64,000 nt of DNA. It comes from Castanea sativa (Eukaryota > Streptophyta > Magnoliopsida > Fagales > Fagaceae). The translations under genes were made by a program, and so were the position numbers. How positions within the stretch are numbered: position 1 is the stretch's first letter; every line of letters starts with the position of its first letter. Below the pieces are notes generated by a model, which searched no databases, was not told the DNA's origin, and worked only from the letters and a program-made list of their open reading frames with translations. The stretch covers positions 9,568,945 to 9,632,944 of the forward strand of contig NC_134015.1 in assembly GCF_040712315.1 (NCBI RefSeq), written 5' to 3'. This document shows positions 1 through 13,747 of this stretch, piece by piece.

Positions 1-2175
1 ACCAAACATTGTTTAAAAAGATTATAACCTGTACAGTACATACACTGTAGGGATTAGCTTCTTTTTTCTTTTCTTTTTTCTTTTTTTTTTGATAAAAACT
101 ACTGAGATTATTCTCAAGTTGCAATTTCATTCAATTGCTGTTTTAGAACTATTGATGTTATTCAAGGTTTTAATTTATACTTGCCAAAGTTAGGGCCTAT
201 TAAAGATTTAGTAGACCTGTTTTATTCTATCCCCATCTTCATGTCTAATGTTTCTCATCATTGTGTTCCTTATAGTCATGGGAATAAGGATTTTCCACTG
301 CTTTCTGTGCTGCAACTCCACCATTGTGATATCAGCTCTAGTGGGTTTTTACCTTCATGGCTCTAACATGTGAGCACTCATGATGGGTCCAATGTGCTCC
401 CATAGAAATCAGTTTATTGTCTCTGACTCTCTGGAGGCAGCGCAACTTTCTTAACTTAGGTTTTCTGAAGTTAAAAACCGGTTGGGAAAGTACTTTGCCC
501 ATAGTCATCAAGATTTTTTAACTCAGATTAAAAATATAGGGATTCACTGTTCACTCTTTGGAATTCACCCTTTACAAGGGAGATTGCAGGTCCCATAATT
601 GGTGTGAGAACTAGAGCTTAGCCTCATGAGTTGACCAGTCTCAATTTAGTCCACAAACTTTCAATTGATACATTTGACTTTCAAAAATTTGGATTCTAAT
701 GAAATTGATAAGGTTGTGCCCAAATTAACAAATTTTGCTTTGCATTTGTTGGACAAATAAATTCCCCAACTGGATTGATTCAATGACAATATAAGCCTAC
801 AGGAATTTTCAATCACTATATTTTGACCCCTGGAGTTTGGATTAAAATAAAATCAATAAAGATACTTCAGACGGAATTTAAAATCAAATGTAACATTGAA
901 ACTTTGTAGACAGAATTGTGATGGACAAATCCACAATTGGGTCAATTGTAATTCGTCCTCTCTCTCTCTCTCTCTCAATTTTAAAAGCTTACATTGTGTA
1001 AGACATGGACCAAAGAAAGAAGGGCATTTGAGCCATACTTCCTCCTCTACCTTAGCCATATTTGCGATAACAGAAAGCAGCTCTGTTAGCACCATGATCA
1101 ACAAAAGCAAAAGATAAAGCACCAAAGTGTGAACAAAATGAGGAAAATATCGTCCACTAGGAGTCCCAGATCAGAATAATTGGGGGGTAGGACCCTAGTA
1201 GCTTTGATGGCTTGCACTAGACATTGTTTGCCACATTCAAAAACAAACTCTCTCTGAATTCATTATTACCTTTCCCCACCACTGCTTTACTTCTTGCAGA
1301 AACCACTGTGGCCCACTGGTTCCTGGCAACAAATCTTGTGACCACAACTTCATTTGATACTCGAAGACCCACTAGATTAAATGCTTTCTCAGACAAAGGA
1401 ATAAAGGATGGCCTCCCAAGAAAAAAAAAAGACTTTAAGGGAAATATTTGGCTTTAAAGATGCAATAAAGCAAGGAAACACCAGCCTGTTTAGCCAGGAG
1501 AGCATCATTGAAAAAACCCTCAAGTCCCTAATTATATTCCTCTCAAATAACTTGTTTCTAATTGCCTTTTGCAGCTCTTGTTCTATCTATATTCTTCTGT
1601 CAGAATCTCTCTTTCAATTAGTCATTTTCTATACAAGTTTATTTCCTACGTGCCATCCCCTTAGTAAACAATGCATTTTAACTCAAGGTTTCTTATTTAT
1701 CGAATAGTATTTCAGAACACACACCCTAAAAAAATAAGCAAATAAATAAATCAACATCGTCACAGAAATTTTGCAGGTTTTCCGGACCAAAAATGTTTGA
1801 GCCCATCTTGGGCAGAAAGTAGCCCTCTGAAGCCTAGTTAAAAACAAAACAAAGAATAGAGATCTTATTCATTCAAGATACAAGCCACAAACACTCAATA
1901 CTTTTGCGATTATTAGGTAAATGGATAATGCTAAAGTTACTATTAATATCAATTTTATTAAAAAATGCTTCATAAATTGACATGACAATGAATATAATAA
2001 GTGTCATATCAACAATATAATAAATAAATTCCTAGATTACTTATTTTCTTTTATGTTAAAAAATTAATACATCATTTTGTAAGGTCTATTTAGTAAGAGT
2101 TTGTAGCAACTGTAAACTTCTCTCAGGTACGTATGCCACAAGTCTCTGCATGCTGCTTACATGAACTTCCCATCG
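1..2175. other. Intergenic, no gene seen
   Basis: AT-rich sequence downstream of the acyl-CoA synthetase gene. I see no frame with protein-family resemblance; the open frames are short and low in complexity. A short (CT)n tract lies near 959-977. The last few hundred bases before 2176 should contain the 3' UTR and poly(A) site of the minus-strand gene, but no single signal stands out. Confidence 0.5.
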
Positions 2176-5100
2176 TCACATTTTCTGCAGTTTTGGATCT
2201 GATTTAGAAAGCTCAGCATACATGTCTGATATTACTTTGGCAAAGTACGCTTTTGCCTGAGGCCTCTTGATCTGCAACATAATTCAAGTCAATACATTCT
2301 CAACAATGCTTTGTATTGAGTGAAAACAGGTGGCAAAGAAACCAGTCCAATCCACTTTCCTTTGATCTTTTGACATTTGAATGGTGCATTAGCGTAATGG
2401 GGCCTATGGTCTAAGAGGAAAAAGAATAATCTGCATACCTTGAATGTTGGAGTGAGAAGGCCATTCTCCAAGGTGAATGGTTCAAGCACTAAAGTTACAG
2501 CTTTTGCAAATTCAAAACCTCTCAACTGCAGTTATAACAGAAGCTTCAAAACTAAGGACTACTATAGAAGCTAAATAATTTATCTTCAAAATTACCTGAG
2601 CTTCCATTCCAACAGCATCCATTTCAGCAAGAACTGCAGCTCTCACTCTTGGATCATTGCACAATTGTTCTAGATTTTCATACTGCAGAAATATGGAATT
2701 TGAAAAGATCATTAGAAAGGACAAGGAAAAGAGTAGAAACATTCCTTCATTGTCCATTGATGCCTCATACGGAACCATAATGACCCTAGGCAGAGTACGT
2801 AAATAATAATCATTGAAGAATGTGGCCTCCGATCACATTTAAGCACTCACACCAACTCAACTCCGCTTCTTGTAAGAATAAAAAGACAGTTAAAAATTCC
2901 TTCCACTACAAAATGCAAAAAATATCCATTGAAATCATTGGACAACTTTTCCTAATCAAAATTGTATGAATGGGTCTTGCAAACCTTGAAACAAGTTTTC
3001 TAAAAGAACTAAAAATTGATGCTAACAAGAACTTATGGTTCAACAATATAATATGGTTTATGTTGTGCATAATGGTTAATGACAAAAAGAGATGAAACCA
3101 TATGTTGATTTCTAAATGGCCTTGAAAAGAGAACCGTTTCAAACAAGAATGTCTTATTCAAGACCTATATGATTCAAAAAACAGCAAAAGACTAAATTTT
3201 GTGGAGTCAACCACCTTGATGCCTTCAGGCGCAGCCCAAGCTTCCATTAAATCTGGATCCACTGCAACTACAGCTACTAGACTCGAGTTCAAGCTATCGC
3301 CTAAGAACAAATCAAACAGTCAGCATTGACTAGCTGGGGAATTCGATATACAGAATAACTTCCATTTCCTTACCATATATGAAACATTGAGAAACAAATT
3401 TGCACTTGGTATATACATTCTCAATCTTCTCTGGTGCTATGTACTCACCCTGTGCCAACTTAAATATGTTCTTTTTCCTGTTATGAGTTGACAACAGAAA
3501 TTCAATAAGATCATACAAATTTCATATTTTATTCATTGTCATATTTCAATAAAATGATTTCCAGTCAGAAGACACCCAAAAAAAGGAATTATTTTTCTGA
3601 TGGTTTAAACTTGCGGCAATGAGACGGACAAAGACAGCCCAATAATTTATCCATAAGTTACCCTGTATCTACCCAAAAATTATCTTATTCATCATAGAGC
3701 AGGCTTAGAAGATACATTCACGTATCTACCAGTGTGTATTTACAGTCCTGTAACCACATACTGGATATACAGAGGCAGGATTAGCTTATTACTGATGCCA
3801 AAAAAAAATCTTAAATGCCCTCTCCCTTAACATCTCTTGTATCATGCACATTTTGCAAGCATGCAGTTGGACTTATCCATGCTTGCCATGAGTGCCAATA
3901 TGTCAAATTGTTATTGAGTGAGAAACCGGCTTATCCATATGGTTATCCTCATCATGAAATTTCAAAATTTATTCTGTGAGCTTATGGATAATGTGAACCA
4001 ATAATGTGATATTTAGCATGCATCACATGCACAGGAGGGTGTTTTCTGACAGTGAGCACGACAATAGATCGATTTTTATTTAAGAAAAAGATAAAATGTT
4101 TTACTATTACTTTTGACTATCCCATACAAAATTAATTAAGTGTACAGCCAAATGCCATGTCATTCCCCGTAAAGTTATACGTATTCATCTTTCATGGAAA
4201 ATGATCCACAACGTAGTTAGAACTTAGAAGATTGACAGTTCAACTAGCAAACTCCAAATCTCAGAGATAATAGTTCTTGACTTTACATTGCAATTTAGAT
4301 GTTTAAGAGCACTATAAGCAATGCTATTTATTTTTGAACAAAAAACCAAGTTGTGCCAATATCAATTCTTTTAAATATCATGATTAAAATTATTAAAACA
4401 CTACCTATCAATAATCTTAAGGCGGCCTCCAGGTAACCATGACCCAATGTCTCCTGTATGCAGCCATCCATCATTATCAATGACTTCACTCCTGTCCAAT
4501 CAACTTTACAGTCAGGTAGATTCAAATAATAATATATGTTAGTTCCATAAAATAGTAATGTATGCAAGAAAAGTACGTTTGGACTTCATCTTTGTAGTAG
4601 CCCTGAAACACAATCGGACCCCTCACACAGATCTCACCTCGAGGATGAGGCTGATCTTCAGAGGTGTAGTTCATTTCAGGAACATCCACAAGTTTTATTT
4701 CTGAAACCGAAAAGAGGGAAATACAACTAAGCACAAAGAAACGCAAACATACAGACAAAGGAGAATCTGAATCTTGTAATTAGAAACCAAAATCCAATCA
4801 AGCGTGATTGCACCATAATTTTCTTTGATTATCTTCAATGCCATGAGTCAAGAACTTACCACAGGCAGGACTAGGGGACCCAACATGACCAGATAAATTG
4901 TCACCCACATCCATCATGCTTATGACACAAGAAGTCTCGGTCATGCCATATCCTTCAATTACTTGACAGCCAAAGCACCTGTTATTTGCGGAGACATCAG
5001 TCCTTATTAACATTCAAATAGACAACCATTCTACATTCTATAGTGCATTCTCCAACTTACACCCTCAAAAAGTCCATGATATCTGGAGACAATGGTGAGG

Positions 5101-8100
5101 CACCCGATCCCAGAAAACGGACCCGTCCTCCAAGCTTTTCTTTTATTTTATTGAATACTAATCTGTCCCACATTGGTGATGGATTCCGGCCTGAAATCAT
5201 TACAATTTATTTGTTTCATCATGTGAACTCTATGTTGTTCTTGTATTTTATGATAATGGAGGGCATGGGACTTAATAAGAAGATTATGCTATAATATGAA
5301 AAGGTTATAGTTATGAGCACAAATACCACTCATTATGGCTTGCTTCTTTGAGTTGTAGGCAACTCTAAATAGTCCCTCCCTTAGCTTTCCAGAATTTGCT
5401 ACAGCATTTGTAATTCTATTACAATAAACTGAATTAGGCCTGGAGTTACAATGCAAATAGCAAGCAAATGAGAAATTTAAGCAGCACCCAGCCATTATCC
5501 ATGATTACCCATCATATATTCGATTATACAATCGAGGAACACTGCTAAATATTGTTGGTCTGAGAGCAGCCAAGTCATCCATCAATCTCAAATTGTCCTG
5601 AAAACAAGGACACAGTTATACATGAGCTGGAATAAAGAAATAACATGAACATTCTTTAAACTTGTTAAAAAGCCAAAAACGTGCAACACCAAGGAACTTG
5701 CTGTATACTGTGGATCAACATTTATAAAGCACTGAATACTTGCTGTTTATACAGTTAATCAAATTTTATAACCATCTGAGCCACATTACACTCCCTTACT
5801 CTATGCAGAACAAAGCTATCCTGTTGTGCTATATTTAAATAGTGTATTTCTAAATGAATTGCCATTATGTCTGGTTAATGTGAATATTGAACATTGAATA
5901 CTTGTGTGTTCATAGGAACTGAAACCACAATAGCAAGTTTTGTTAAAAGCTGCACCAGGAGTAATAAGGTTTTATACTAACTCAGGAACTAAAGCTATTG
6001 TTGTATGGAATACAGTAGAAATTGAGTGTCAATGGCCAGGACCAATGCTAGCTTGAATACTAGAATCCTGAAGTCTTTTTTCTTCTTTTTTTTTGGTAAG
6101 TAATGCAATAGGACTCTCGTCAACTCAATGTTTAGAAAAATTAAACCTTAAAACTTATCACTATGTATTGTGAAATGCAAGACTTTTAATATGACAGTTC
6201 AGTCAAACAATAAACAGGAATATATGAAAAAATGCAATAGCATTTGTGAAGTGCCAGAATTTCGCATATTGTATTACGTAGTTCATATATATACTCTTTT
6301 GAGTTTTGACAGACTAGAATGCCAAAATAACACACTGAACCCATGTTATAGGAAAAAGGTACAAGCATAAGAACATTATTTAGTTCCTAGTTTCCTCCAT
6401 TTGTATGACATATACAGTGTGTAATTTAACTGATATTCATGCTCAAGGTTTTCAAACTGAGTTACCAAAGATCGATATTCAAATGTACCACATACCCCTT
6501 GGTAGAAACCAACAGCACCACCGTAGTACGCTAAGATAAATTGGTTTGTTCGTTCATAGATGTGTGCCAAAGGAAGATACGAGAAGTAACTGTGAAAAGT
6601 AAGATATTATTTGATTCAAAATAATATTTCAAGATTAAAAAAAATTGAAACAACTTTCAAATTGACTTCATATTCTGTAAGAAATTATGGCACTCACACA
6701 TCAGAGGAAGCGAACTTGATTGAACGACAAAAACCAGCAGCACTCGCAATCAGGTTTCCATGTGTCAATACGACTCCCTTTCCAAGAGGAGAAAAGAAAA
6801 ATTGAAACATAAATCTATACCATTTAGCACATGGTTAAAAATGTAGGTAGTAAAAAATAGCCACAGTTGAGAGTTAACATTCATACACAAGTTCACTACC
6901 TTTGGTGTGCCAGTAGTACCACTCGTGTAGCATATGGTTGCAACATCTTCAGGCTTAGGAGGGCAAAAAGGCTGCAGACTACTGCGGCCCTAAAAGAAAA
7001 TCATCTGTAAGGTGATGGAAAAATATAAACTCCTTCACATAAATACACTCTCACAAAAAGAAAGAAATTAAAATATTAATTTTGCATTTGAGATCAATGA
7101 TCCACAAGACCAGTTATGGATTGTGAATGGAGTAGAAAACTAATCAGGTTTGTGAATGGAGGTAAAAACTAATCAGGTTATAGTATTTTGCTTACATATA
7201 ATCATTCTAAGAACATCAAGAGGATAGTCAGAACATCTGAAAATTTATAGCAACAAATTCGAAACAACAGAATTGAAAAATATAAAGAGACACTGCATGC
7301 ATGAAGCAGAAGATTTGAATGTGGTAAATCAAAACCAAAAAGGCTAGTACCCTACCAATTTATTTGTGTTCAACTTTTAATACATGAAGAGTATCCAAGT
7401 GAATAAATGGCTACATTGGCATTTTCCATGGTTTGGGCTCACAATCCAATAATCCCAAAATTATGTGATTCAAATGAATTCTAAGCACGTCATGACCAGG
7501 CTATGAGTATATTAATATGATCAGAATGTCTAGTACCCTACCAATAATCCCTTATATATCTATGTTTTCCTTTGGTCAGGCTATGAGTGTATTTATATGA
7601 TCAAAATGTCATTCTTAGCAGAAAATAAGAGGGAAAATTCCAATCTTACCTGACTGATTAGTTTCAAATATGAGACAAGCTTCACTCCAGATCCAGAAGG
7701 AAGAGAAGGCAAATATTCATCTACACCTCCCACTACCTATGTCATCATGGATGCAGGGAAAAAATATTAGAAAACTGGGTTACAAGGATCAAGCACTGTT
7801 TTGACTTCAACAAGAATACTGCAAAGAGATTTGAGGAGTACACACCACTATAAGACGTACAGATGGAATCCCAGAAAGGAAGCTCAACAACTGCAAGTTC
7901 CAGGAAAATGGATAAGATACATTTGCAAATTGGGAATCAAAATTTATTTTATCAGTGATTGAAAAAAAGTCAAAGAAATGTAGAATTGAGATTCAATCAA
8001 GGACAAGAAGCAACATGAATGTGGTTAGGGAATCCACTTTCAACAAGATCACTGAAGCTTATAAGGACTGGCTGATGGAACTTCAAAATAGGAGGAACAA

Positions 8101-10733
8101 CTCTGTTGTATGGTCATAAGGTATACTAGCAGCTAAATCTTTGACAGGAAATACTGAAATAGATCTTAAACAGAAAAAAACATCATGCTTCTTAAAAGAG
8201 GAAAAAAAAATTACACATGCAAACTGAACCTGAAGCATTAAGCAATCTATTTGTAATGAGCAACCTAAAATCCAAATCACTGACTCAGCATTTTCAACTG
8301 GAATTCCATTTTTTTTGGGTAAGGTCCTTATGCTGAAAATTGTAAAGAAATGTTATACGGAATTGATTTGGTTCAAATAAGAAAAAATCTACAACAATTC
8401 ACATCTTCCCCACGTTACATTCCCATCATTATCTTTTTACTTGTGAAGCCTAGAAACATTCTGAAATGTATTAGAATTCCTTCTCAGCTAGCAGCAATAC
8501 ACACCAATTTAAACACTCATCTTTAGCTAAGCATAACCTAATGTATGCAGCTTAAAGAAGAAAATATCAAACTCACAGAGTTCAAAGTCTGTGGGACACA
8601 AAAAATAGCCTGTATATCAGCATGATTCACAACATACTGAACTGCATCTGGGCCTGCACTAGAAATTATACAGTCAGAAGTCAGAACAGGGCTCATAGAT
8701 TAGGAAAGATACATCTGGACTTATAAATACTCACCAAGAGTGTCATACAGGGGAACCGAGATATATGAATAAGATGAACAGGCAAGATCCACAATCAGCC
8801 ACTCTGGTCTGTTTATAAAATAAAGTCCAATGGAAGCTCCCTGTTCCATGAGAGACCAGACAATGGAATCATATTTACAGTAATAAAATATTTCACGATA
8901 TGACAACTTCTAGCTGAGAATGCAGGTCCCTAACATAAATTGAAGTTTATATGCAGGCTAAATACCAGACACAAGAACAGGAGTTATGAGCTTATTCAAA
9001 ATATGTTGAATAAAAATGGGGTCCTTAAAAACCAAGAATCTAAAGTGCTCTAGAAGTTAGTCACCTTTTGAAACCCATGAAACTGAAGCCCAGAACCAAT
9101 TGCTTCACAAGCAGTCCCCGCTTCTCCATATGTCATCCATTTGTACCTTCGTTTGCCAGGAACATGCCACACAATCTTATGTGGAGAACACTAATAATGT
9201 ACAATCAAACTGATCTACATGCTTTAGTAATTGATAACTTACTCTCCAACCGTACCATCTTCCCGAATTCGTGTACCCAGGTACTTGTAATCACGGAAAG
9301 ATTCAACAGCATGCCTGTACTCACAATGTTCTTTTGTTTTACAGTAAATTCAGGCGAAAATCTCTAAGCGTACATACAGTTGTAATTACAAAAGCAAAAT
9401 GAGCAAACAGCAACAAGCACATTGCATTTACTAGCAAGAGAGGAAGAACACTCACACAAAGTTATCATGCAAAGTCCCAATTTCAGGATGGTCGGCAAAT
9501 CTAGTTACAAGCTCCAAAGGAGAACGCACTGATCTGCCACCAATGAAAAACAAAGTCCTCACATTGTCAGAATAAAATAAAGTAAAAATAGTTAGCTACA
9601 TGGTATGAAGCTAATGGAAGTAAAATACAGAAACAAGCATTACCTATACACATTCCATTTTCCTGTTTGCAATTTTTCTGGAAGAACTACACTGTACCCC
9701 TGGCCTGCTCAAAAGGTCAAACCCAACATTTTGATACAAGAGCATGCATTAATACAAAGAACACCAAATAAATAAATAAAATTTTAAAAGCCAATTGCAA
9801 TCAGGGTTCAAATCCACTGTAATTATATATCAATAAATCTTATTACACACTTGCTACTGCACACCCAATTCGCGCTCTTTTTTTTGAAATCGTGTTTTAA
9901 AACACGACTTCAGTTATTAGTTAAAATTCAACTTAGGTCATGTCTTAAAATATAATCTCAGTCAATGTGGCAGTGCATAATCTTATTACACACTTGCTAT
10001 TGCACACCCAATACGCGCTCTTTTTTAAAATCATTTTTTAAAACACGATTTCAGTTAATAGTTAAAATTCAACTTTGGTCATGTCTTAAAATATAATTTC
10101 AGTCCCTGTGTCAGTGCGTGTATGGCGAGCATGCAATAGCGAACATATATATATTTGGGTACTGTTAACGAATGCAATATTTGATAATAGACCATTTTAC
10201 TATTTTAAGAAGGTTTTGATACCACTTTAATAAAAATATATAAAGCCGTGTCAAAAAAGTCAATTTTATTTTTCCTTCTTCTATAAAAAGTTTCTAAAAA
10301 TGGGCATTGGGCATTCGTTAACTTTTTCTTATATACATCACATAGAAGCAAATGAGATTATCTTTATCTTTTTATTTTTATTTTTCAGCCCAAATAAAAA
10401 AAAATTAGTTTTTATTTTTATTTTTTAATTTTAACGCTTTATTAAGAAAACAAAAACGCATGGAAGAACAGAACACTCAAAACGACAGCATTTCATTGCT
10501 TTCGCGGTTTTTCAGGATTTTTTTTTTTTGGAAAAAAAAAAAAACAACTTCACGAGAAGCCGTTAATTTCGAGCTACGAACCAAACGTGGCCTAAGCATC
10601 ACAACAAGTCACATAGCTCCAAAACTCAAAACTTACACAGCTACAACATCTATATTCAGAGCTTCCATACTTCAATTGCTTGTTATGCTTATCAAACTCC
10701 TACACACACACACATACATACATACATATAGGT

Positions 10734-10764
<31 letters not shown>

Positions 10765-10900
10765 GAGAACCGTGAAAGAACTCAGCAGCAGTGAGGTTTG
10801 GTTGAACGTGAGAGGAAGAGTCGTCGTCGGAGGCGGTGGAGGAAGGGAGGAGGTGGCATTGAATTGCATGGAGGCGACGGTGGGCTTGTGATTCCAACAT
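2176..10900 (-). CDS. LACS6: Long-chain acyl-CoA synthetase, peroxisomal (LACS6-like), 23 exons
   Basis: Activates long-chain fatty acids to acyl-CoA (ATP to AMP + PPi) for peroxisomal beta-oxidation, for example in seed-oil breakdown. Exons (minus strand, 5' to 3'): 10900-10771, 9704-9644, 9533-9456, 9314-9243, 9146-9065, 8840-8735, 8653-8577, 7890-7846, 7736-7650, 6989-6900, 6777-6698, 6589-6496, 5597-5509, 5415-5327, 5190-5061, 4978-4860, 4700-4577, 4491-4405, 3477-3374, 3300-3215, 2682-2596, 2525-2439, 2271-2176. They total 2100 nt (699 aa plus stop) with phase kept at every GT-AG junction; Arabidopsis LACS6/7 are about 700 aa. Visible motifs: AMP-binding P-loop [11 protein letters not shown] (267-277), GYGMTETS (446-453), [14 protein letters not shown] (529-534) and DRKKN (546-550). 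The N-terminus carries a PTS2 nonapeptide. The C-terminus ends in LQKM with no SKL, so it matches LACS6 rather than LACS7. No stop or frameshift was found, so the gene looks functional. Exon edges are hand-set. Confidence 0.93.
9836..10121. repeat. 143-bp tandem duplication in LACS6 intron 1
   Basis: Two head-to-tail copies (9836-9978 and 9979-10121) share AATCTTATTACACACTTGCT at their starts and differ by scattered substitutions and a small indel. Copy 1 contains a 16-bp palindrome, CGTGTTTTAAAACACG, near 9891-9906, degraded in copy 2. The unit lies inside the first intron (9705-10770) of the acyl-CoA synthetase gene. Confidence 0.8.
10737..10770. repeat. (GA)n microsatellite abutting the LACS6 exon 1 splice donor
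   Basis: A GA tract (CT on the coding strand) starts within a few bases of the intron 1 donor at 10769-10770. It is followed by TATG/GT-type repeats at 10700-10735. Length changes here would sit next to the donor site. Confidence 0.8.
10850..10876 (-). other. PTS2 peroxisomal targeting nonapeptide in LACS6 exon 1
   Basis: Codons 9-17 encode RLHAIQCHL, which fits the PTS2 consensus R-(L/I/V)-x5-H-L. The family uses this N-terminal signal, recognised by PEX7, for import into the peroxisome matrix. Its position at residues 9-17 also supports the ATG at 10898-10900 as the start. Confidence 0.85.
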
Positions 10901-12261
10901 TTTCTCGGGAAAATGTTCAAGAGAGAGAATTTTCTCAGAGAAACAGAAAGAAAAAAAATATTGGTGGGAAAGTTGGTCTATCTTGTCTGTGTGTGTGTCG
11001 TTTGCTTTACGTTACAAAAACTTATCAGAATTTAATAAATAAATAAAAATATATAATAACTAATAAAAAATATGAGAAAGTGGAAAAGGCACGCTTTTTA
11101 ATGTGATTATTTAGGTGATATATATAAAATTATTTATCATATGATGATGGATGACCATGACAATGACTATTTATAAAGATAGGCTTGACTTTTGCTGAAG
11201 ATAAGACCATTTATTAGCTTATCCATCAGGGAGAATCTAGTAATTTAGTACGTACCGGTTGTGCTGTGTTTTGTCTTGAATAAGAAATTTATTGTGCATT
11301 TAGATACTACTTATTTTGTTGAAAATTAAAAATTATAAAAAAGTTATTGATCACATATTTGGCACTGTTCATATGTTTGATTGCGCTGGTTAAAAATTTT
11401 AAAAAAAAAACTAAAAATACAAACGCAGGAGTATCCAAACGAAGCTTTAGGATTCAATTTACGCTTATAGAAAAAATTGTCTTAGTTTGATAATAAGGAA
11501 AAAAAAAATCATTAAAAAAAGAATGTTATATGTTGAAACTCTATAATAAAAAAAAATTAAAATAACTCTACAAAAAATCAACAAATCTAATAAAATTGGT
11601 TCTCTCGAAAAATGAAAATGCTTTTTTTTTTCTACATTTCTTTGTTCTAGGCTATATACTTACTACTCACTATTTAGTGCACTGAAAAAAAAAATATCAC
11701 AAATTAAAAGTATACTTTACCTATTTTAATATATCATTTTATTATATTCTTTACATCACATTTTTTATTCTTTTATCAGTTTATTTGAATTTTATTTTTT
11801 TATTATTCTTTATTTCTTTTTATCCTTTTTTTTTTTTTTTTTAGTTCCCAAGTCCCCACAATCATATAACAGAGAAAGTTTGAGTAATGCCCAACCATCA
11901 CGTAATTGACATAAGAGAGAGAGAGAGAGAGAGAGAGAACAAGTATGTATAAAAAAAAAATACCCAAAATATTAATAGTGTTCTTGCTCCTTCGATGCTA
12001 TTATTAGAATGTTGTTGTAGCAAGCATTTGATACATCTCATGAAGGTGATTTTTTGTGTTTGGTATGAATAAAAAAATATACCCAAAATATTAATAGTAT
12101 TCTTGCTCATTCGTTGCTATTATTAGAATGTTGTTGTAGTAAGCATCGATACATTTCCTTAAGGTGATTTTTTGTGTTTGGGGTGTTTGATGCTACTGCT
12201 CTAATGGTATTTGTTGTAGTATTCCATGATCATCGGTTCTTCAAACTCCATTCCCTCCTCT
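10901..12261. other. LACS6 upstream region and AT-rich spacer with a 121-bp tandem duplication
   Basis: The first 150 bases should hold the 5' UTR and promoter of the minus-strand acyl-CoA synthetase; no convincing TATA box can be singled out. At 11912-11938 there is a (GA)n tract, followed by two head-to-tail copies of about 121 bp (11941-12061 and 12062-12182). Both contain TACCCAAAATATTAATAGT and end in GGTGATTTTTTGTGTTTGG. No gene seen. Confidence 0.6.
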
Positions 12262-13151
12262 CAGGGGCGGCCCAACAAATTTGAAAGCCTAAGGCGATAT
12301 AATTAAATGAGGTATTTTTGTTGTCACTTAAATAATATTTAACTAGTATTTAATATCATAATTTTTTTTTATAAAAAAAAACCTATTCCTTTCATTTTTT
12401 TTAATGTGCTTTTTTTTTGGGGGGAAATGCTAAAGCTATAACAAATTTAACTTAAAAAAATTCCAAAAGATATAGAAATGAATACAATTAATGACACCTT
12501 AAGAAGATAATAAACAAGTATTTGAATGAATGATGTTAGAAATATTATAAATTTTATAACATGAGGCTTACAAATATGTATCACTAATCACAAAAAATAA
12601 TTCAAGAATGCATTTAATAGGTTATTAATATCCACATATCATATTAATTGTCACATCAATTTTTAAAGTTTTCAAGTAAAATTAATAATATTTTTAACAT
12701 TTTCCTATCTAAATTATTTATTGTGATTAGTGAAACATATATTTGTAAGGAAAAATGATAAAGATACAAATTCTTTTACAAAAACTTTTACAAACTGATG
12801 ATGTGGTAAATGATTATAGATAAATAAAAAAAGTGATGTTATATATCGATGGGTCTAGATGAAAACCAGTAAGAAGTTGGCTATAACAACAATTTGTAAA
12901 ATTGTTGTAAAATAGTTTGTAACTGTAGTATTACTCTATTTGTAATACCCATGTATTTAAAGTTGTATTATCTCTAACATTACTCAATTCTTTGAGACTT
13001 TTTAAAAGTAGAGGAAAAATATAAAACTATTTTTTTTTCTATATCTTCATTTTTTTTAAATATATCAAATTTTCCTCCAAATTTTGGAGTCTTCCTCTAG
13101 TAGAAGGCCCTAGGCGGTGGCCTAAGTGGCCTAGGCCTAGGGCCACCCCTG
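12262..13151. mobile_element. hAT-like non-autonomous element
   Basis: The ends form an 11/12 inverted repeat: CAGGGGCGGCCC at 12262 and GGGCCACCCCTG ending at 13151. CAGGG-type termini are typical of plant hAT elements. The interior is AT-rich and noncoding. The right end is preceded by GGCCTAGG-type palindromes. A clean 8-bp target duplication is not visible at 13151. The second copy of the right end (13581) is followed by CCTACTCC, which matches the left flank CCTCCTCT at 6 of 8 positions. The superfamily call rests on termini only. Confidence 0.5.
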
Positions 13152-13747
13152 CTCCACTATTTACCAATCTAAAAAATAATTGTCTTTTCCTAGCAATTTT
13201 GTTTTGATTAGGGTCTACTTTTGTCTAATAAAAAGCAAAATGTATTGTAATTCTTTTTTCTTACACTTTCATTACTTATTTTGCAAATGTTTGGTTAGGA
13301 ACCAATTTTTACAATTTGTAAAAATGTTGTAAAATAGTTTATAACTGTACCATTACTCTATTTGTAAGACCCATGTATTTAAAGTTGTATTATCTCTAAC
13401 ATTACTCAATTCTTTGGGACTTCTTAAAAGTAGAGGAAAAATATAAAACTAATTTTTTTTGTCTATATCTCTATTTTTTTTAAATACATCAATTTTTCCT
13501 CAAAATTTTGGAGTCTTCCTCTAGTAGAGGGTCCTAGGCCGTGGCCTAAGTGGCCTAGGCCTAGGCCTAAGGCCAGCCCTGCCTACTCCACTAGTTACCA
13601 ATCTAAAAAATAATTGCCTTTTCCTAGCAATTTTGTTTTGATTAGGGTCTACTTTTGTCTAATAAAAAGCAAAATGTATTGTAATTCTTTTTTCTTACAC
13701 TTTCATTACTTATTTTGCAAATGTTTGGTTAGGAATCAACTTTTACA
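12891..13747. repeat. About 422-bp tandem duplication spanning the hAT-like right end
   Basis: Copy 1 is 12891-13312 and copy 2 is 13313-13747. They share long near-identical runs, including ATGTATTTAAAGTTGTATTA and TTTTGATTAGGGTCTACTTT. Each copy holds the right terminus of the hAT-like element plus about 160 bp of its flank, so the duplication post-dates the insertion. Copy 2 has an extra CCTAGG unit before the terminus. Confidence 0.85.

Noticed and set aside
10460..11046. Plus-strand open frames opposite LACS6 exon 1
   Set aside because: Shadows of the exon and of the GA and CA microsatellites.
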